A program made the position numbers and the translations under genes. 64,000 bases of DNA from Penicillium oxalicum (lineage: Eukaryota; Ascomycota; Eurotiomycetes; Eurotiales; Aspergillaceae), in assembly GCF_001723175.1 (NCBI RefSeq), contig NC_064653.1, positions 372,001-436,000 on the forward strand, in the 5' to 3' direction. Every line of letters begins with the position of its first letter. Position 1 is the first letter of the stretch. Under the pieces are notes generated by a model. That model did no database searches, was not told the DNA's origin, and saw nothing but the letters and a program-made list of their open reading frames with translations. Below, in pieces: positions 10,949-23,900 of the stretch.

Positions 10949-11978
10949 CTTCTGAGGGGAGGAGAAGGAGGATTGTAAATTTTATGAGACTTTGGGTGAA
11001 ATGATGTTACGAAAGATATTGCCAGTTGGTTTTAGTTATCTGGCTGTTCTTGTTCTTTTTTTTCTCTTTCTATCAGATGAAATGAGGCTGGGCTTATATA
11101 CAACTGCGTCAAGGGCACCAGGCAGATTTGGAGGTTCGTTGATATGCAAAGTGGACGGCCGATATCGGATTCCGGTTATAGAGAGGGGGATGCGCGCGTC
11201 AGCATTGACAGCCCTCCAACTAAAGTCTCAAGCAACCGATGACCGAGAACAAGTACGATTGCCACGAAGAAGCAAGGGTCTTGATTCGATCCTCAGGAGC
11301 CCAGATTGACGGCACAATTTCGTTCACGACAGGGTATGATATCCTTCAAGTCACTCCGATGTCGGATCAACATCTGGATCCAACCTTAGGTAGCCCTAGT
11401 ACTCCGTGGGTTCATCGACCTCAAGCAGGGCTGGATACCTGCACCTATTGGGAGTTCCGTGGCTATGCGCTTCCAACTCCCGACACTATCCATTTCACCT
11501 TACCGTGGTGTCCGATCTAGATGCATCAGCAGCTACAAATACTTCTCTGCTTATTTCTGACACTTGATTCTCACAATAACTTCTGGTCCCTATTTTTTTT
11601 TCTCTCGCAAAGTCAAGTAGGTGAAGAATCATTTGGAAATTACGATTACAAATTAATACATAGTTCAGGACCACAGAGCCCATCAGCTCACCAGCACCCC
11701 TTGACCACTGCCAATGTCACCAAACCCGCTCAGAAACCGCATGAGGTTTACCCGGTGAAATTTCCTCATTGAGGATCATCTGGCAAGACTTAATACTGAT
11801 TATTAAATCCCCATACAAGAATCCTCAATGCAAAGGTAGCTGGTGATCTCGTGTCCCGAGACCAGGAATGATAGCCTCATTTTCATGAATGTGTGGGCAA
11901 AAGTTGACAAGTCGTGGCGTATGAATCAACTTCCCCCCCAAAAGTGAAATTCCAAAATCCTCCCCCAAGAGCCCCAGA
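10949..11978. other. Intergenic region between methyltransferase and LysM gene
   Basis: Contains the methyltransferase promoter and, at the other end, the LysM gene 3' side. Short frames only; no recognisable gene. A T-rich tract lies at about 11590-11605. Confidence 0.55.
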
Positions 11979-13102
11979 TTAGACCCCCCGACGCATGATT
12001 GGAGTCGGGTAGCCCTTTTGCGCCATGGTTCTCAAAGTACTCGGAGTCGCAGCGGGGGCCTTTGCGGTACCGATGCAGACGTAGTATCCCTGCCAGAGAT
12101 TGGAGCAGTCGTTACCCACAGACGGATTCCAAGTGTAAAAGTCCGAGAGAGAGACTCCCTCCGCTGCGGAGATGGAGTAGCAGTTATCTCCCGCTTTCAC
12201 CATGTAGTAGTGGTCGCACTGGTTGGAAATGCCATTTTGCAACGGGCTTGGCGGCGAAGCAGCTACAGGAGTGCTGCTCGGTGCAATGGCCGCCGCCAGA
12301 GGCGTAGGGACCGTGAGCGAAGGTACTGGATCGACGATCACTTCGGGAGTGGTTTGAGTGATGACTCCGGTGCAGACGTAGTATCCTAGCCAGAGACTCG
12401 CGCAGCCAGGGCCCACGTTGGGATTCCACTTGACGAAATCGGCCATGTCGATGTGAGCTTCGGCGGCGATACTTTGGCAAGAATCCCCGGAGACGACGGC
12501 GTGGTAGGAGTTGCATCCGCTGATCACGCCGGGCTCGATGGGACTAGGAGAATGATTGTCCTCGGTGGAGGGAATAGCTGCGGAGTTGGAGGCATTGGTG
12601 GTTGCGTTGGCGGCGGACGGCGACGGGGGGTTCTCAACTGCGTTGGCAGTCAAGTTGGTAGCTGGAGACGAGGCCCCGGTGCCTTTGGGTGCATTTGCGT
12701 CTGCATCTGTTGCTGGGGATGCAGCCGTCGTAGTGTCCGCGAGACTGGTCGGGGAGATTCCATAGTTGACTTGGACACAGTAGTCGTATCCGGACACGAG
12801 AGCGCATGTCCCATCTGACTGGATCACGAAGGGGTTCTGGTGGGTGGATTTCAGCGTTGATGAGCAATTGGATCTCCTGGACGGTTTTCATTTGATGAAC
12901 ATACCCAGGCTGTGAATTGATCGGCTGTCAGTGACTTTGATGCTTCAATACTTGCACACGTCGATCCTGGACTGGGGGATACCCAAGCAGAGCACTCTGT
13001 CGTGGTATCCGGATGGGCTGTGCCTCGAGGAGGAGGCACCAGGAATCCAGTGACCACCTGCATGGGCGCAAGTAAGAACAATGTGTAGCGATGGACAGGC
13101 AT
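11979..13102 (-). CDS. Secreted LysM-domain protein with three LysM modules
   Basis: Two exons (13102-12905 and 12836-11979) with a 68-nt intron in phase 0, giving 351 residues. The N-terminus is a signal peptide of about 25-29 residues. Three Cys-framed LysM modules follow. The first (about 37-90) is diverged and interrupted by the intron between FTAW and NPFV. The second (CNSYHAVV to YYVCTGV) and third (CDHYYMVK to YYVCIGT) are well conserved and alike, with the typical WNP-V--C-LW-GYYVC pattern. Long Ala/Thr/Ser/Pro linkers separate them, probably O-glycosylated. LysM modules bind chitin oligomers, and fungal secreted LysM proteins shield cell walls or sequester chitin fragments. No catalytic domain is present. 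The in-frame GTG at 13201 was not used because it is not an ATG. Confidence 0.88.
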
Positions 13103-14518
13103 CGTGAACTCAACCACTTCTTGCAGAGATGATGGGAGAATGACGACGCATGCTATGAAAAAACTAGAAAGGAAAGACAAAAACTTAAAAACAGCTGCCA
13201 CGGCGGGAGAGTGGAGATAATTAATAGCTTTTTACAAGCCTTTGCCAAATCACACATGTTTTCCTCATTTGTTGATTTCCATTTCTCTATTGAGTCAGAG
13301 AAAATGCCAGAGCGACAAGTCGTGCGCGGTCTTCATTGCTCGCGTCCCGCGGGCCTGAATTCCAATCAAGGGGGAGGAGACTGGTATCCGCAGTGGTCGT
13401 TTTGCGAGCCAGCATTTTTTCGCGTGGCATTCCTCAACTTGAGAGCCAATTATCCGTTGAGCTTGCATGAGGTCCTTGAGCTGGCCGGCACCTTTCCAAA
13501 GAGTTCAATCCAGGGCTCGCCGGTTGTCAGTCCAGGATGTCTCTTGAGGAAAGAAAATAACCTCTGCGCGGCTCACTTTTTGAAGTGAGCGTCGGTCCTG
13601 CTTTCTCACGTGAACAATACACGGCAGTCTAGACAAGAGTTCACATGAGCTTTGAACTCCGGCTTGAATATCTAGACTCGACACTGTGGAAGGGAGATGC
13701 ATGTACTGGAGATGCCGGACGCTGGGCAAAGCTTGTGTTGACTAGAGTGGAGTCTCGAGATTCTCCTCTACACCGTTTATAGTTTGCTTCGCGGCGAAAG
13801 ACTTCTTCAAAATCAGGATAAAGACAAAGTCAATCGGTGATTATTGCTTGCCTTGCATCTATCGAGTAGCGATTCGCAAAGATACTGTTTACTACATCCG
13901 GCAACTGCCAGTGGCGGCCACCGAGGCGCCGATTGACTTTCGGAGAATTCTTTTGGTCTGGTTAGAAATGATTAAATCCTGAAACTGCCCGTGGACGCTG
14001 CTACTTTTCTGAATGAGGTTGCTTTGTCAGAAGGGTAAATACCAAAGCGCGGCGTGCCGGTTAAAGTCTATCGTCTAAGGTATGGATGGTCGTAGATATC
14101 AATGAAGATCCGCGTATGGACTCGTGCCTTCGTGGAAACGACACCCGCCTTTGTGTTATACGACAAGCAGCGTGGAATATCCATATTCTGAGGCATTTTT
14201 TTCTTAACAAAAAGCTTCCAACATTGAATATGCCCGGATCAATTCCAAACTCTGTGCAGCTTGACGCATACGGATACTATCGCAAGAAAGCTAAAAGGGA
14301 CTGCGCCGAATGAAACAAAACAACAACATTGGCGTCAGTACTATTCGGGTGTTCAGGCTCTCTATTCGCTCCAGATGCCACAGCAAGCGATTCTCTCCAC
14401 TCTCCAAGTGAATCTGCTCTCACATTATTGGAAGTCGGGTTGAAAGAAGCTTTTAAGCAGCTGAAGATTGTATGGTGTAGTTTTGTCACCTGACTGTCTT
14501 CTAGCTCGCGTTCTACTT
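13103..14518. other. Intergenic region upstream of the LysM gene
   Basis: Promoter of the LysM gene (immediately right of 13102) and the 3' side of the oxidoreductase gene. Only short non-conserved frames seen; no repeat or RNA gene recognised. Confidence 0.55.
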
Positions 14519-16072
14519 CTACCATATCGATGGAAATTCTCCTTCGGTAAATCGGGCCAGTCGTTCGGGGGTAAACTGGAAGCACTTGGGCAGCCCAGTG
14601 TCACTCCACTTCCCCCCGAGAATCAGCTTCACAAGCCCTGGGGCACAAGTAAAGATTCGCGCCATTCCTATCGGGGAGACCGTTAGCCCGCGCGTTGATG
14701 AACTGGCGTTTGAATGGAGATTCAGTCTTCTTACCGTGACCGTTGAAGCCCGCACAGATGAATTGGCCGGGCAACGATTCGATGGCCCCGACAAAGGGAA
14801 CCGAATCGGTGGTCATACCAATGATCCCCGTCCATGCGTGGTCGAAACCTTCACCATGCACATCGCCCATCCCCTGTGATGGGTCCGGAAAGATTTCATT
14901 GAAGCTGCTGAGCGCATCCCCCTTAATTTCCGCATTGAAATGTGAATCGTCGATGCTGTAGCGACTTGCCAACGTCTCGGCACTGAGCGTCGGATTGGAG
15001 CGGGAGACCCCCCAGATGAGTGTGCCATCCCCGCGACGTTGGATCAATGAGTAGAAATGATGAAGGCTGTATCGCAGAGAAAAGGTCTGCTCCAGGGTAT
15101 TCCTTCCTGCGAATGCTGGTGGAGGGATGAGCGAGTGGGCCTGAGCGCGGTTGGGACGAAGATAGGGCTCCAGCTGAGGCAACAGCAGAGCCGCGTGGGC
15201 GTTGGTGCAGTGAATGACCTTTTCTGCACGGATCATGCCTCGTGGTGTATGACAGTCCCACGTCGCCAACTCCTTCGACTGAACAATCTCGGTGGCGGGA
15301 CAGAAAGTGAACAGCCTCACGCCTCGATCGATGACCGATTCCAGTAAGAAGTGCGCCAGTTTAGCTGGGTGACTGGACCCGGCCGGCCACTCGTAAGCTG
15401 CAATGGCGTCGGGGATTCTGGTCTTCGCCCGCGCTTCTGCACCTTCATAGAAACGGATGTGCGATACATCACCACCAGCCGCTCGAAATTGTTCAAAACT
15501 TTCTGCTTCGTACTTCGCGAATTCAGGAGTCATACACACATCGAATGTCGAGGTCAAATGAAAGTCGCAGGGAACGTGATATTTCGCCACAAACTCATCG
15601 ACTTTTTCCAGCACCCGACGCTCGTCGGAGATGATGCCGAGGGCCTGTGCAGGACCATGAAGTTTCGCGTAGGCGCTGAAACCACGAAATGCGTCTGACC
15701 AAATGACTCAAACGTTAGAACACAAGTCTTCCATGAGTCCACATTGCTTTCTGGTTAGTTTCCTAGAGTCAACCAACAAGCAAACCTACCCGGTCGCACG
15801 TGGCCCGCATTTCGCGAACTGGCACCACTGGCGGCTTCGCGAGCCTCGAGGATGACAATCTTCTCTGCAGAAACTCCCGCTTCCAGGAGCTCAAAGGCTG
15901 TCAACCCCCCCGATATCCCCGATCCGATGATCACATACTGCGAGTCGGCGGGTACAGGATCCATACACTGAGCTCGAAGATGAGGAAATGCACGGGTGGT
16001 CCGTTGCCAATAGCTCAGGCAAGGGGTCTTGTTTGGCAGATTTCTGCTGGATCCGTTGTCGGGATCGATCAT
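14519..16072 (-). CDS. FAD-dependent oxidoreductase, DAO (amino-acid/amine oxidase) family
   Basis: Three exons (16072-15790, 15694-14735, 14667-14519), introns of 95 and 67 nt, 463 residues. The FAD-binding Rossmann motif is YVIIGSGISG near residues 46-55, and the next beta-strand ends in ILEAREAASGASSRNAGH, typical of the DAO family. The first splice gives GHVRPDAFRGFS; the last restores the C-terminal FAD motif as FICAGFNGHGMARIF. Relatives oxidise amines or amino acids such as gamma-glutamylputrescine or sarcosine, giving imine and peroxide. The exact substrate is unknown. No secretion signal; a weak peroxisomal-type C-terminus is not evident (ends SIW). It is transcribed divergently from the Dal5-type transporter, which could supply its substrate. 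Confidence 0.87.
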
Positions 16073-17416
16073 GATCTGTGATCGTGACGGCAGTATCTTG
16101 TATTGGGAAGAGGGAGAATAGTCCTGGGCTCAATGCAGCTACTTGATGCTGCCTTTTGCATATGGATAGGCTGTTTGGAGAGCTTGTGAAAATCGACCCT
16201 CCGTGATCATCTGGAGAGTCGTGGCCACGCTTGGTGTAGTGGACACACTTGAATTGATAATCGGCTTTCTGTCCGTACAATTTCCCTATCAGCCGACTGC
16301 TCCATCAAGCTTTGGGTAAAACCCAACTGCTGGTCCATGTGGTTCTTCGTCCGTGATCCAGTTCTGGGGATGCATACTATCGGTCTACTGGATCGTATCA
16401 GCAACCGGGACCTCCAGGTTACTCCAATTCTGTATTTCAGCCAGTCGCATGCCCTCGACCGAAATCGGAAAATGCCGACAATCCACAAGTGGAGCGCTGG
16501 ATCAGATAAGTCCCTTCAATTGTTGGTGGACCGTCAGAACAGAACATGTCTACGGGGCGACCACAGTATACTCCTGCTTCTGTAGCAACGTTTTTGTTGT
16601 TTGTACACAACGAGACGAAGCGTTGGGTTTCGCCTTTCTCAACGCGTCGAGTCACCTGGGACGGGCGACTCGACGCTCGTTCGGAATGTCTGGCGCCTGA
16701 ACAGGTGACTTGACCCCGCCTCCAACCGTCAAGTGAGCGTCTCCAAGTCAACACCCACTTTGGTAAGAGATCCTCCCATGAATCTTCTAGCTTGTCCACT
16801 CTGGTCTACGCCACCTGCTTTGATCTTGGTCGCTTCCAAGCGCGCCGGCTCTCTTGGCAGCCGGCAGACGTCCGCCACGGAACGAATCTCACGACGAGAA
16901 CCCGCAGAGGCGTTGAGATTTGGTAGAACCATTTGGAGTAACGCTATCGGACCTTCTACGGGACAGCCCATTCAGGAAAAATTGGGACGAGGTCGATCTG
17001 AACTGACTCATCTTGCTGAACATTGAAGGCTTGTCTCGGACAGGATCTCGGACCTTTGCCGAGTGCTGTCCTCCCAATTTTTCTCCAAGGGCTTTTGATT
17101 GGCAGCCACCCCCTAAACAGTTCTTATCACAAGACACCAACTCAGAGCTTCGGAGTCCTACAGTCCCTCCCCCCGCGCGGTCCTTGTGGTGATCCGATCC
17201 ACACTCCGGTGTGGGGGCCAGTGTACTGTTACCTGCCCCATATGGGCATGCGGATGTGCATGTCGATGCGGCACGAGGAGCCAACGTGAGCTTATCAGCA
17301 CGGTGACCGCTCTTCGGTGTGTCGCATTTAAGAACTCGAGGCAAAGACCACCCCTGCGCGAGCTGTATTGTCTTTCCGTTCTTTTTGTTCTGCGGATCGT
17401 GTAAAGCTGCCCGCAC
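16073..17416. other. Divergent promoter region, oxidoreductase / transporter
   Basis: 1.3 kb between the start codons of the FAD oxidoreductase (minus) and the MFS transporter (plus). No gene recognised. Several HGATAR-like and GA-rich words occur but none stands out. Confidence 0.5.
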
Positions 17417-19177
17417 ATGATGTTGGGCCTGTCGAAAGTCTTCCGGCGAGGCGACTCGGTGGACGAGTACGTCCGAAGCGCAGATGAGCGGGCGCTTGTC
17501 CGCCGTCTGGACATGTTCTTGTTGACTTTTGGTTGTCTCTCTCAAGGTAGGCGAAAGAAAGACCTTCGAAAAGAAAAGTCTCCCTTGCAGCACCGTGATC
17601 AGCCGTCTAACGCAGCTCCTCAGTAATTAAATATTTGGACCAGCAAAACATCAATAATGCGTATGTCTCTGGCATGAAAGAGGACCTGAACCTCCGTGGC
17701 AATGAATTGAACCTGTATGTTTGTGCCTCAACTTGAATCGTTGAAGGCTCCGAATCTGGCGGCGCTATACTCACAATCGTCAGGTTCACCACCTATTTTA
17801 ATGTTGCATACTGCATAATGCTCATCCCTTCCCAAGTCATCTTGACCTATGTGCGACCAAGCTTCTGGCTACCGGGACTGGAAATTGCCTGGGGTGTCTT
17901 GACCGGGTTAATTGCCATGACCACCAGTGCAAAACAAGTCTACATCATTCGTGTATTCTTGGGTCTCTGTGAAAGCAGTGCGTGGCCCGGCATGATGACT
18001 TTGTTGAGTGAGTGTTTCACATGAGCCGACCACCCGTCCAATCTTCGCATCTGGTGAGATTTGCTGACCCGGTGATTTCAGTGTATTGGTATACCCCGAC
18101 AGAGCTAGCAAAGCGCATGGGATTTTATCACTCGTGTCAGGCTGTAGGGCAGATGATGTCTGGGGCCATGCAAGCAGCCATCTCGGAGACGCTGAATGGC
18201 CATCGAGGACTAGCAGGGTGGCGATGGCTGTTTGTGATCAATGCCATCATCACCGTCATTTGGGGATTCGCAGGGTTCTTTATGATCCCGGACCTTCCCA
18301 ATAAACCAAACCCTCGTGCATTCTGGTTCCGCAAAATCCACGCCGAGCTCTCGATGGAGCGCCTGGCTCGTCACGGTCGAGCCGAGCCCAAGAAGATGAC
18401 CTGGGCTGGTGTGAAACGAACCTTTTCCGGCTGGGTGGTCTACTTCATCGCCATTCTCTATATCGCCACCGTGCTGGGTACCTATGGCTATGTGTACTTT
18501 TCTCTGTTCCTCAAGTCATTACAGAAGCCCGACGGGACACCGAGATGGTCAGTGTCAGAAGTGAACGCGATTCCCATCGGTGGTTCGGCTATCAACGTCG
18601 TCTTTGTGTGGATCTGGGCACTGCTGTCAGATTATCTACGAACCCGCTGGACGTTGATTGTGGCCCAAGGAATCATCGGCATCGTTCCCTGCATTATTAT
18701 GAGTATCTGGACATCACACCCGACCGCAGTACCAATCTCGGCTGCCTATGCCTCATACTTCATCTCCTACATTTGCTTGGGTACTGCCCCACTCATCTTT
18801 GCATGGCTTTCTGATCTGATCCCTCAAGATCCGAGGCCCGTACGTTGGTCGTTGGTGTCTCCGTCGCTGTTTACTACTCCATCTCCGCCTGGTCGCAAGT
18901 TCTGGTCTGGCCAGCATCGCAGGCGCCCTACTACCGATATGGCTGGCAATCCGCGTTGGCGCTGTTGGTACTTGTCATTATCATGACCTGTGCACTGCGC
19001 TACATTGATGTTCGATATCTCTTACCCAAGCGCGAGGAATTCCAGGAGACGTTGGAGGAAACGGTTGCCGGCAGAAAAGACAGTGTCACAGGGTCCGTAG
19101 AAGGCGAAGGGTCTTCGGGGCCAAGTGCAAAGCCCAGTGTGAAAACTACGCCCAGAGCTACGATTGACGAGGTATAG
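17417..19177 (+). CDS. MFS transporter, Dal5/allantoate permease (anion:cation symporter) family, with apparent -1 frameshift
   Basis: Exons 17417-17546, 17624-17714, 17784-18007 and 18082-19177. Splicing gives the familiar ACS-family start: [35 protein letters not shown], then [19 protein letters not shown]. About twelve membrane segments follow. Around 18831-18836 the reading frame must shift: upstream reads LSDLIPQDP, and the family's [32 protein letters not shown] continues one base out of phase. Adding a single G would restore DPEART. Downstream stays open with full family features to TAG at 19177. Unshifted, translation runs on in an atypical Arg/Pro/Ser-rich frame to 18986. Either a base-call error or a recent inactivating deletion. 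Relatives import allantoate, ureidosuccinate, nicotinate or pantothenate-type anions. Confidence 0.85.
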
Positions 19178-20941
19178 CGCTGTGTATAGATCTGAACCAT
19201 GTAATCTCTAGCCATCTTGAAAATAGTTACATTCATCTACAAGGGTCATGTCTAGGTGTGAGGATTTTGATTTCCCTCAACTGTTCAAGTCGAGGATTGA
19301 ATCGCCCTATCAAGAGACAATCAGCCACCGGTACAATTTCGATCGAGCCATTATCAATATCTCGGCTCATCCCAAATAAGTCCAGCAAGTCTTCTCAAGA
19401 GCGCTTCGTCAAAACCCACATCCGTCTCTTTTGGGGTGCTTGGTCCGCGCAGAAACACTGTCAAAATCAATAAGCAAGGGCTCACCCCGAACATGGACAT
19501 TATCATCGCCAGATTTGCGCATAATTACGCTCTGACAGCGTCTGATTCTACCACCGACGAGCTCCCACATCTCGAAGATAAGAATAGGTGACCTACGACC
19601 AATCTGGATCGTGACAACATCTTCATATCACTATAAGATTCATAAAGCCAGAAACGAGCATCGGAAAATGAATTTTGATAACGACTCCGAAAAGCCCCGT
19701 GTCCACCACAAAAGAAGGCTATCGATTCGTCCGATATCAAGGGAGTCCCTTCGGTAAGAACTAGGCATCAGGCTGCTTTGCAGGACTATTTTCTGCTCAA
19801 AATTTGCAGATCCAAAGATTCAAAGATGTTCATCAAGACCCATTGGAATGAGACGATCTTAGAAGAGGTCTTCAAATCCCCGCACCGCAGTTTGATAAGC
19901 GCGTAAAACTCCCACTCTGACGAAATGGAATAAGTTGTTGAGAAGAGGCATACGAGCTCCAGCAACGCCGAAATATATCATTTTTCGAGCGAAGCAAGTC
20001 GCGAGCGAACACTTACTTGGTCACTTTGGTGAAAAGTCATCATTCGCACTAGGTCTCGCCTTATTCGTCCTGGCGATTCAGCTCTATTTTGATCGTTTGA
20101 AGAAGCTGCCCCGGACTTTTGTACGAGGTATCTTCTGATCGGGGACCCTAGGTCGCCTAGAAAGCCGCTGCTTTAGTGTGGTCTCCGTTGTCTGTTTCAA
20201 ATTGTGTTCCTGTCGTGGCCATTTCGATCGGCTCTGGTGGTGTGGGTGGGAAAAGAGCTCTTGTGATGATAAATTGTGATGATGAGGTATGTCTTCTAGA
20301 TACTGCGTCCTCAGGTGGGAGATGGCTAGCTGCTGATCGGGTGACGTAGATTTGTTGCAATTGTCGGAGTGATGGAAAGTTGCGTGCAGTGTGGACATGA
20401 TGTACGGGTGGCCCTGACGTGAGTCTCGCGTGGCAGCCTCGTGTCAGATGCATCTTGTCCTCCAAATTTTCTCAGAGAAGACCAAGAGAAGTCAATAGTA
20501 AATGTGGATTGATTGGAAATCGACCGTGCCTTTGAAGTCGACTTGTTATTGAGGACAGCCTCCGTGTATGCGACGTACCACTGTCAAAGAAAGACTTGTT
20601 ACAGTGGAGTGGACTTCAATCGCCAGAGGAAAACAATATTTTCTCTTCCCTTTCAAGACAGATGTAAAATGATAAAATGGCATCGCTAGTGCTCAAGTCC
20701 CGCCTTCTCAACCTTCAAAGCTCCCAATTGAACTCCTGCAATGCAAAGCCATCCGAAGTGTTGCGTGAGAATGGTCCAGACACCAGGTTAATATGTATCA
20801 CACCCAGTCCTCAGAAAACCAATGAAACAAACCATATACACCTGATAAAATGCGCCCAATGCCAGGTCAAAAGAAAAAAAAACACCCCCGTCTCACCTCA
20901 AGCCGCCACGCCGCGTAATCGCACATAAAGTTCCTTGACTC
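19178..20941. other. Intergenic region with one possible micro-gene
   Basis: Lies between the transporter and the SIN-scaffold 3' end. Apart from the possible 65-residue coding sequence at 20157-20398 (minus), only short frames without coding signal are seen. Confidence 0.5.
20157..20398 (-). CDS. Possible small protein, 65 residues, two exons (tentative)
   Basis: Tentative. An ATG at 20398 opens 31 codons, a GTATCT donor follows at 20303, and an AG acceptor ends at 20260. After joining (44-nt intron), the frame continues as ALFPPTPPEPIEMATTGTQF and ends at TAG, for 65 residues and an exact multiple of three. The joined protein is hydrophilic, with no signal peptide or membrane segment and no family I recognise. 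The intron is shorter than others in the window, so this may be chance. Confidence 0.3.
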
Positions 20942-23900
20942 TCAGTTTTTGCTCGTGATTGCTTTCCGGCGAAGGACGCCCAGTTCCTCCAGCCTCACCC
21001 ATGCTTGACCCATATCTGCATTGTCCTCAAGCGAAGTTCTCAATTCCAAACCATCGAGAGTGCACAATGAGCCGCTTGTTCCCGCATACAAAAGCAGTTC
21101 TAGAACCTTGCGGCGCATGCGAGTAGCGCGATCTAGATGAAGAAGATACTTCCCATCTGCTTCTGGATCGGCGACCGGCAACGTGAAGGGATCGTTGACA
21201 TCCTTATCCTTGTCAGTGTCAGACGCCTGGTCCCAAGTCACGATGTTGGCAGCCTGGTCCTTGCTGTCAAGATCGGTTAGGGCGTCGGACAGATCGCGTT
21301 GACTTTCAAGCCCCGGAACAACCGCATTGGCCAAGTCTGTTAGCGGCTTGCGATCAGCTTTTGATCCGTTGCCTGTCACTGCTGGAGGGTAAAATCCGAC
21401 TGTGAGTGGATTGCCCCTCAGATCAAGCTTGCGGAGAGAGCAGAGACTTTTCTTGTTCGTCCTTCCCAATCGACTGAGAATCTGGCAAACACGCCGCATT
21501 CTGCTGAGTCGATTGCCAGCCACAGCGAGCCTCGATAAGCAGTTCATGCCTACCAACGGCTCCAACTCGTCAAGCGAGTTGAAGTTCAAGTTCAACACCT
21601 TGAGGTTCGGGAAAGATGCGGAGAAGTCGGCAGGAAGCTTTTTCAATGCGCACGCGGCAACATCAAGCAGCTGTAGCTGCAAGAGTGGAGAGGATGGTCT
21701 AATGCACGCCTCGGAGAGTTTGTTGGACGAAAAAAACACTTTGCGGATATCCTTGACTAGGCCGAGATCGATGTTCAGCAGAATTTCGGCGCCTTGTTTG
21801 ACAGCTGGTGTCTGCTCCCGAATCGAGAACACATCCAGATTTCGGCAAAATTCCAAGCCTGTGACGGTCGAGAGATGGTTCTGATCGAGGTAAAGAAGGT
21901 GCACAGATGAGAAGCTTTGCATGTCCAAAGCATCCAGTCGGTTTTCCGAGAGCTTGAGGGTACGAAGGCTGACTAAAGCTGTTGGGGATTCCAAACGACT
22001 GAGTTGATTGACGCTCAGGTCAAGATTTGTCAGCGAGGGAAGCCATTCAATGTTATGGACAGATTCCAGTTTATTATGGCTTAAGTCAAGTTCGCGCAGC
22101 CGAGTCCTAAGTAGAGCACAATTAGCGCACATGTCTCCAAGAAGAAACCAAGTCTTCACTCACATCTCGGTTCCTTGAAAGTCCACAGTTGTCATGGAGT
22201 TGTTCCTGAGTTGAAGACTCAGGAGTCCATTCAACTCGAGGACCCCGTCAATGTTGCGGATTTTGTTGTCATTTGCGCGGAGTTCTCTCAAGTGAATAAG
22301 ATTTGAAAACCCATTGAGTGTCTCAATGCCGTTTCCTGAGATGTCCAAATATTGAAGGTTGCAGAGGTGACTCCATGCAGTCAAATCAGAAAGGCAATTT
22401 CTAGCAATCTTGAGTGTCCGCAGGCTAGCTGGAACGCCGCTAAGTTGTCCAATGTTGTTGTCGGACACGTCCAGATCTTCAAGACGGGGACAAAATTGAC
22501 TCAATTTATGCAACCCTGGCAGATCTTTTTGTCGTAGCCGAAGCCGACGAATATGCTCCCAAAACGGCTCATATGGTTCGGCATCGGTGATATGCTTAAT
22601 CAAGTCTTCCGTGGCAAGTGCATACGTCCCATGCACTTGCCTCAGCGATGTCGGATTGTCTCTCTGAGCGATATAACTCATCTCGGGGTCCGAGGGCCTG
22701 TCCAATTGATTCACCGAGAAGTCTGCCAGGGGACTGAGGTGGAAGCTGTAGGTATTCTCTTGCCCGGGGGAACTGAGAGGAACAAGGGCTTGATCCTTAT
22801 CGCCGATGCCAGCAACTTCATGAGCTCTAAGCGAGCCATCCAATCGTACGAGACTGAGGTCATCCGTGTTCTCCTCATTGTGCTCATCAATCCTTGAAAC
22901 TGGGCGTCTTACAAATGGCTGCCCTGGAGCGGACGACTCGCGTGATTTAACGGAAATCGTAGAGGGTGCGCTTCCATTTTTCGCTTCCTTGGAGTTGATG
23001 GATTCAGCTCCCGATTCAGTGTTTCGAGGGCTAATGTCAGAATTGATCGAATCATCCTGATAGGCGACTTGCGACACCACAGGTGAAGAGAAAGTAATTG
23101 TAGCAACCCGCGACTTTTTCGGTTCTTGCTGAGGGTATGAGGCAAGACCATCATTCATGGACACCATGCCCGAAATCTGATTCCTGTCAAACGCAGTATC
23201 TGTTCCCCAGGATGTAGTTCGAGTACCCGTGTTAAGGGCGCTGGAGGTTAAGGGCGTGCTCCGAGTTCGCACAGAACTGGCATGACCGGACTCATCAGCT
23301 TTGGTTGGTTTGTGGTCTGGCTCTGTAGATGGCTGAGCAATGTTCGGAGGTTGGGATTGGGCCTCGGCCTGGGCGGTCTCTGGCATGGGATGCTGAGAGC
23401 CAAGACTCTGGATTCTCATCATCTCTTGAATCTCATCCACACTCAAATCCGGAATGTCCTTGAAGGGATCCTCCAGGTCATCATGGTTGATTGTCTTGGG
23501 TTCTGCCGCATGCGGGTCATCCTTTACCCATTGATGCTTTGACCTATCATAGACAAAGCCATTGACCTGCTCTGGAATGAGATGAGATACAAGATCCGAG
23601 GAGAGCATCCCCTTTGCTGTTGAGTTCTGAGAAGAGCCCGTCGGCATCGAGCGTACACTGAACCCCGACATCTGCGTGTTGATAGTCATAAGATCATGGG
23701 CAATATCTTCCGCCACGTCGTAGATCGACCCGCTCGGCTTCCGCTTTCTGGGCTCGAAAATCAAACCTCGAGCTCTTTGCTGCTCTGGTTTGAGTCGGTT
23801 ATCTGTGTTCAAGGACGCCACTGAGCCAGTCGCGCCAAATTCCACTTCTTCCCTCTCTTGGTACTTTTTCAGGTAGTTCAAGATTTGGGGATTGAGCTCT

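Noticed and set aside
10127..19177. Secondary-metabolite cluster made of methyltransferase, FAD oxidase and MFS transporter
   Set aside because: No polyketide, peptide, terpene or RiPP core gene is present, and the genes are separated by a LysM gene and large gaps; the families have ordinary catabolic roles.
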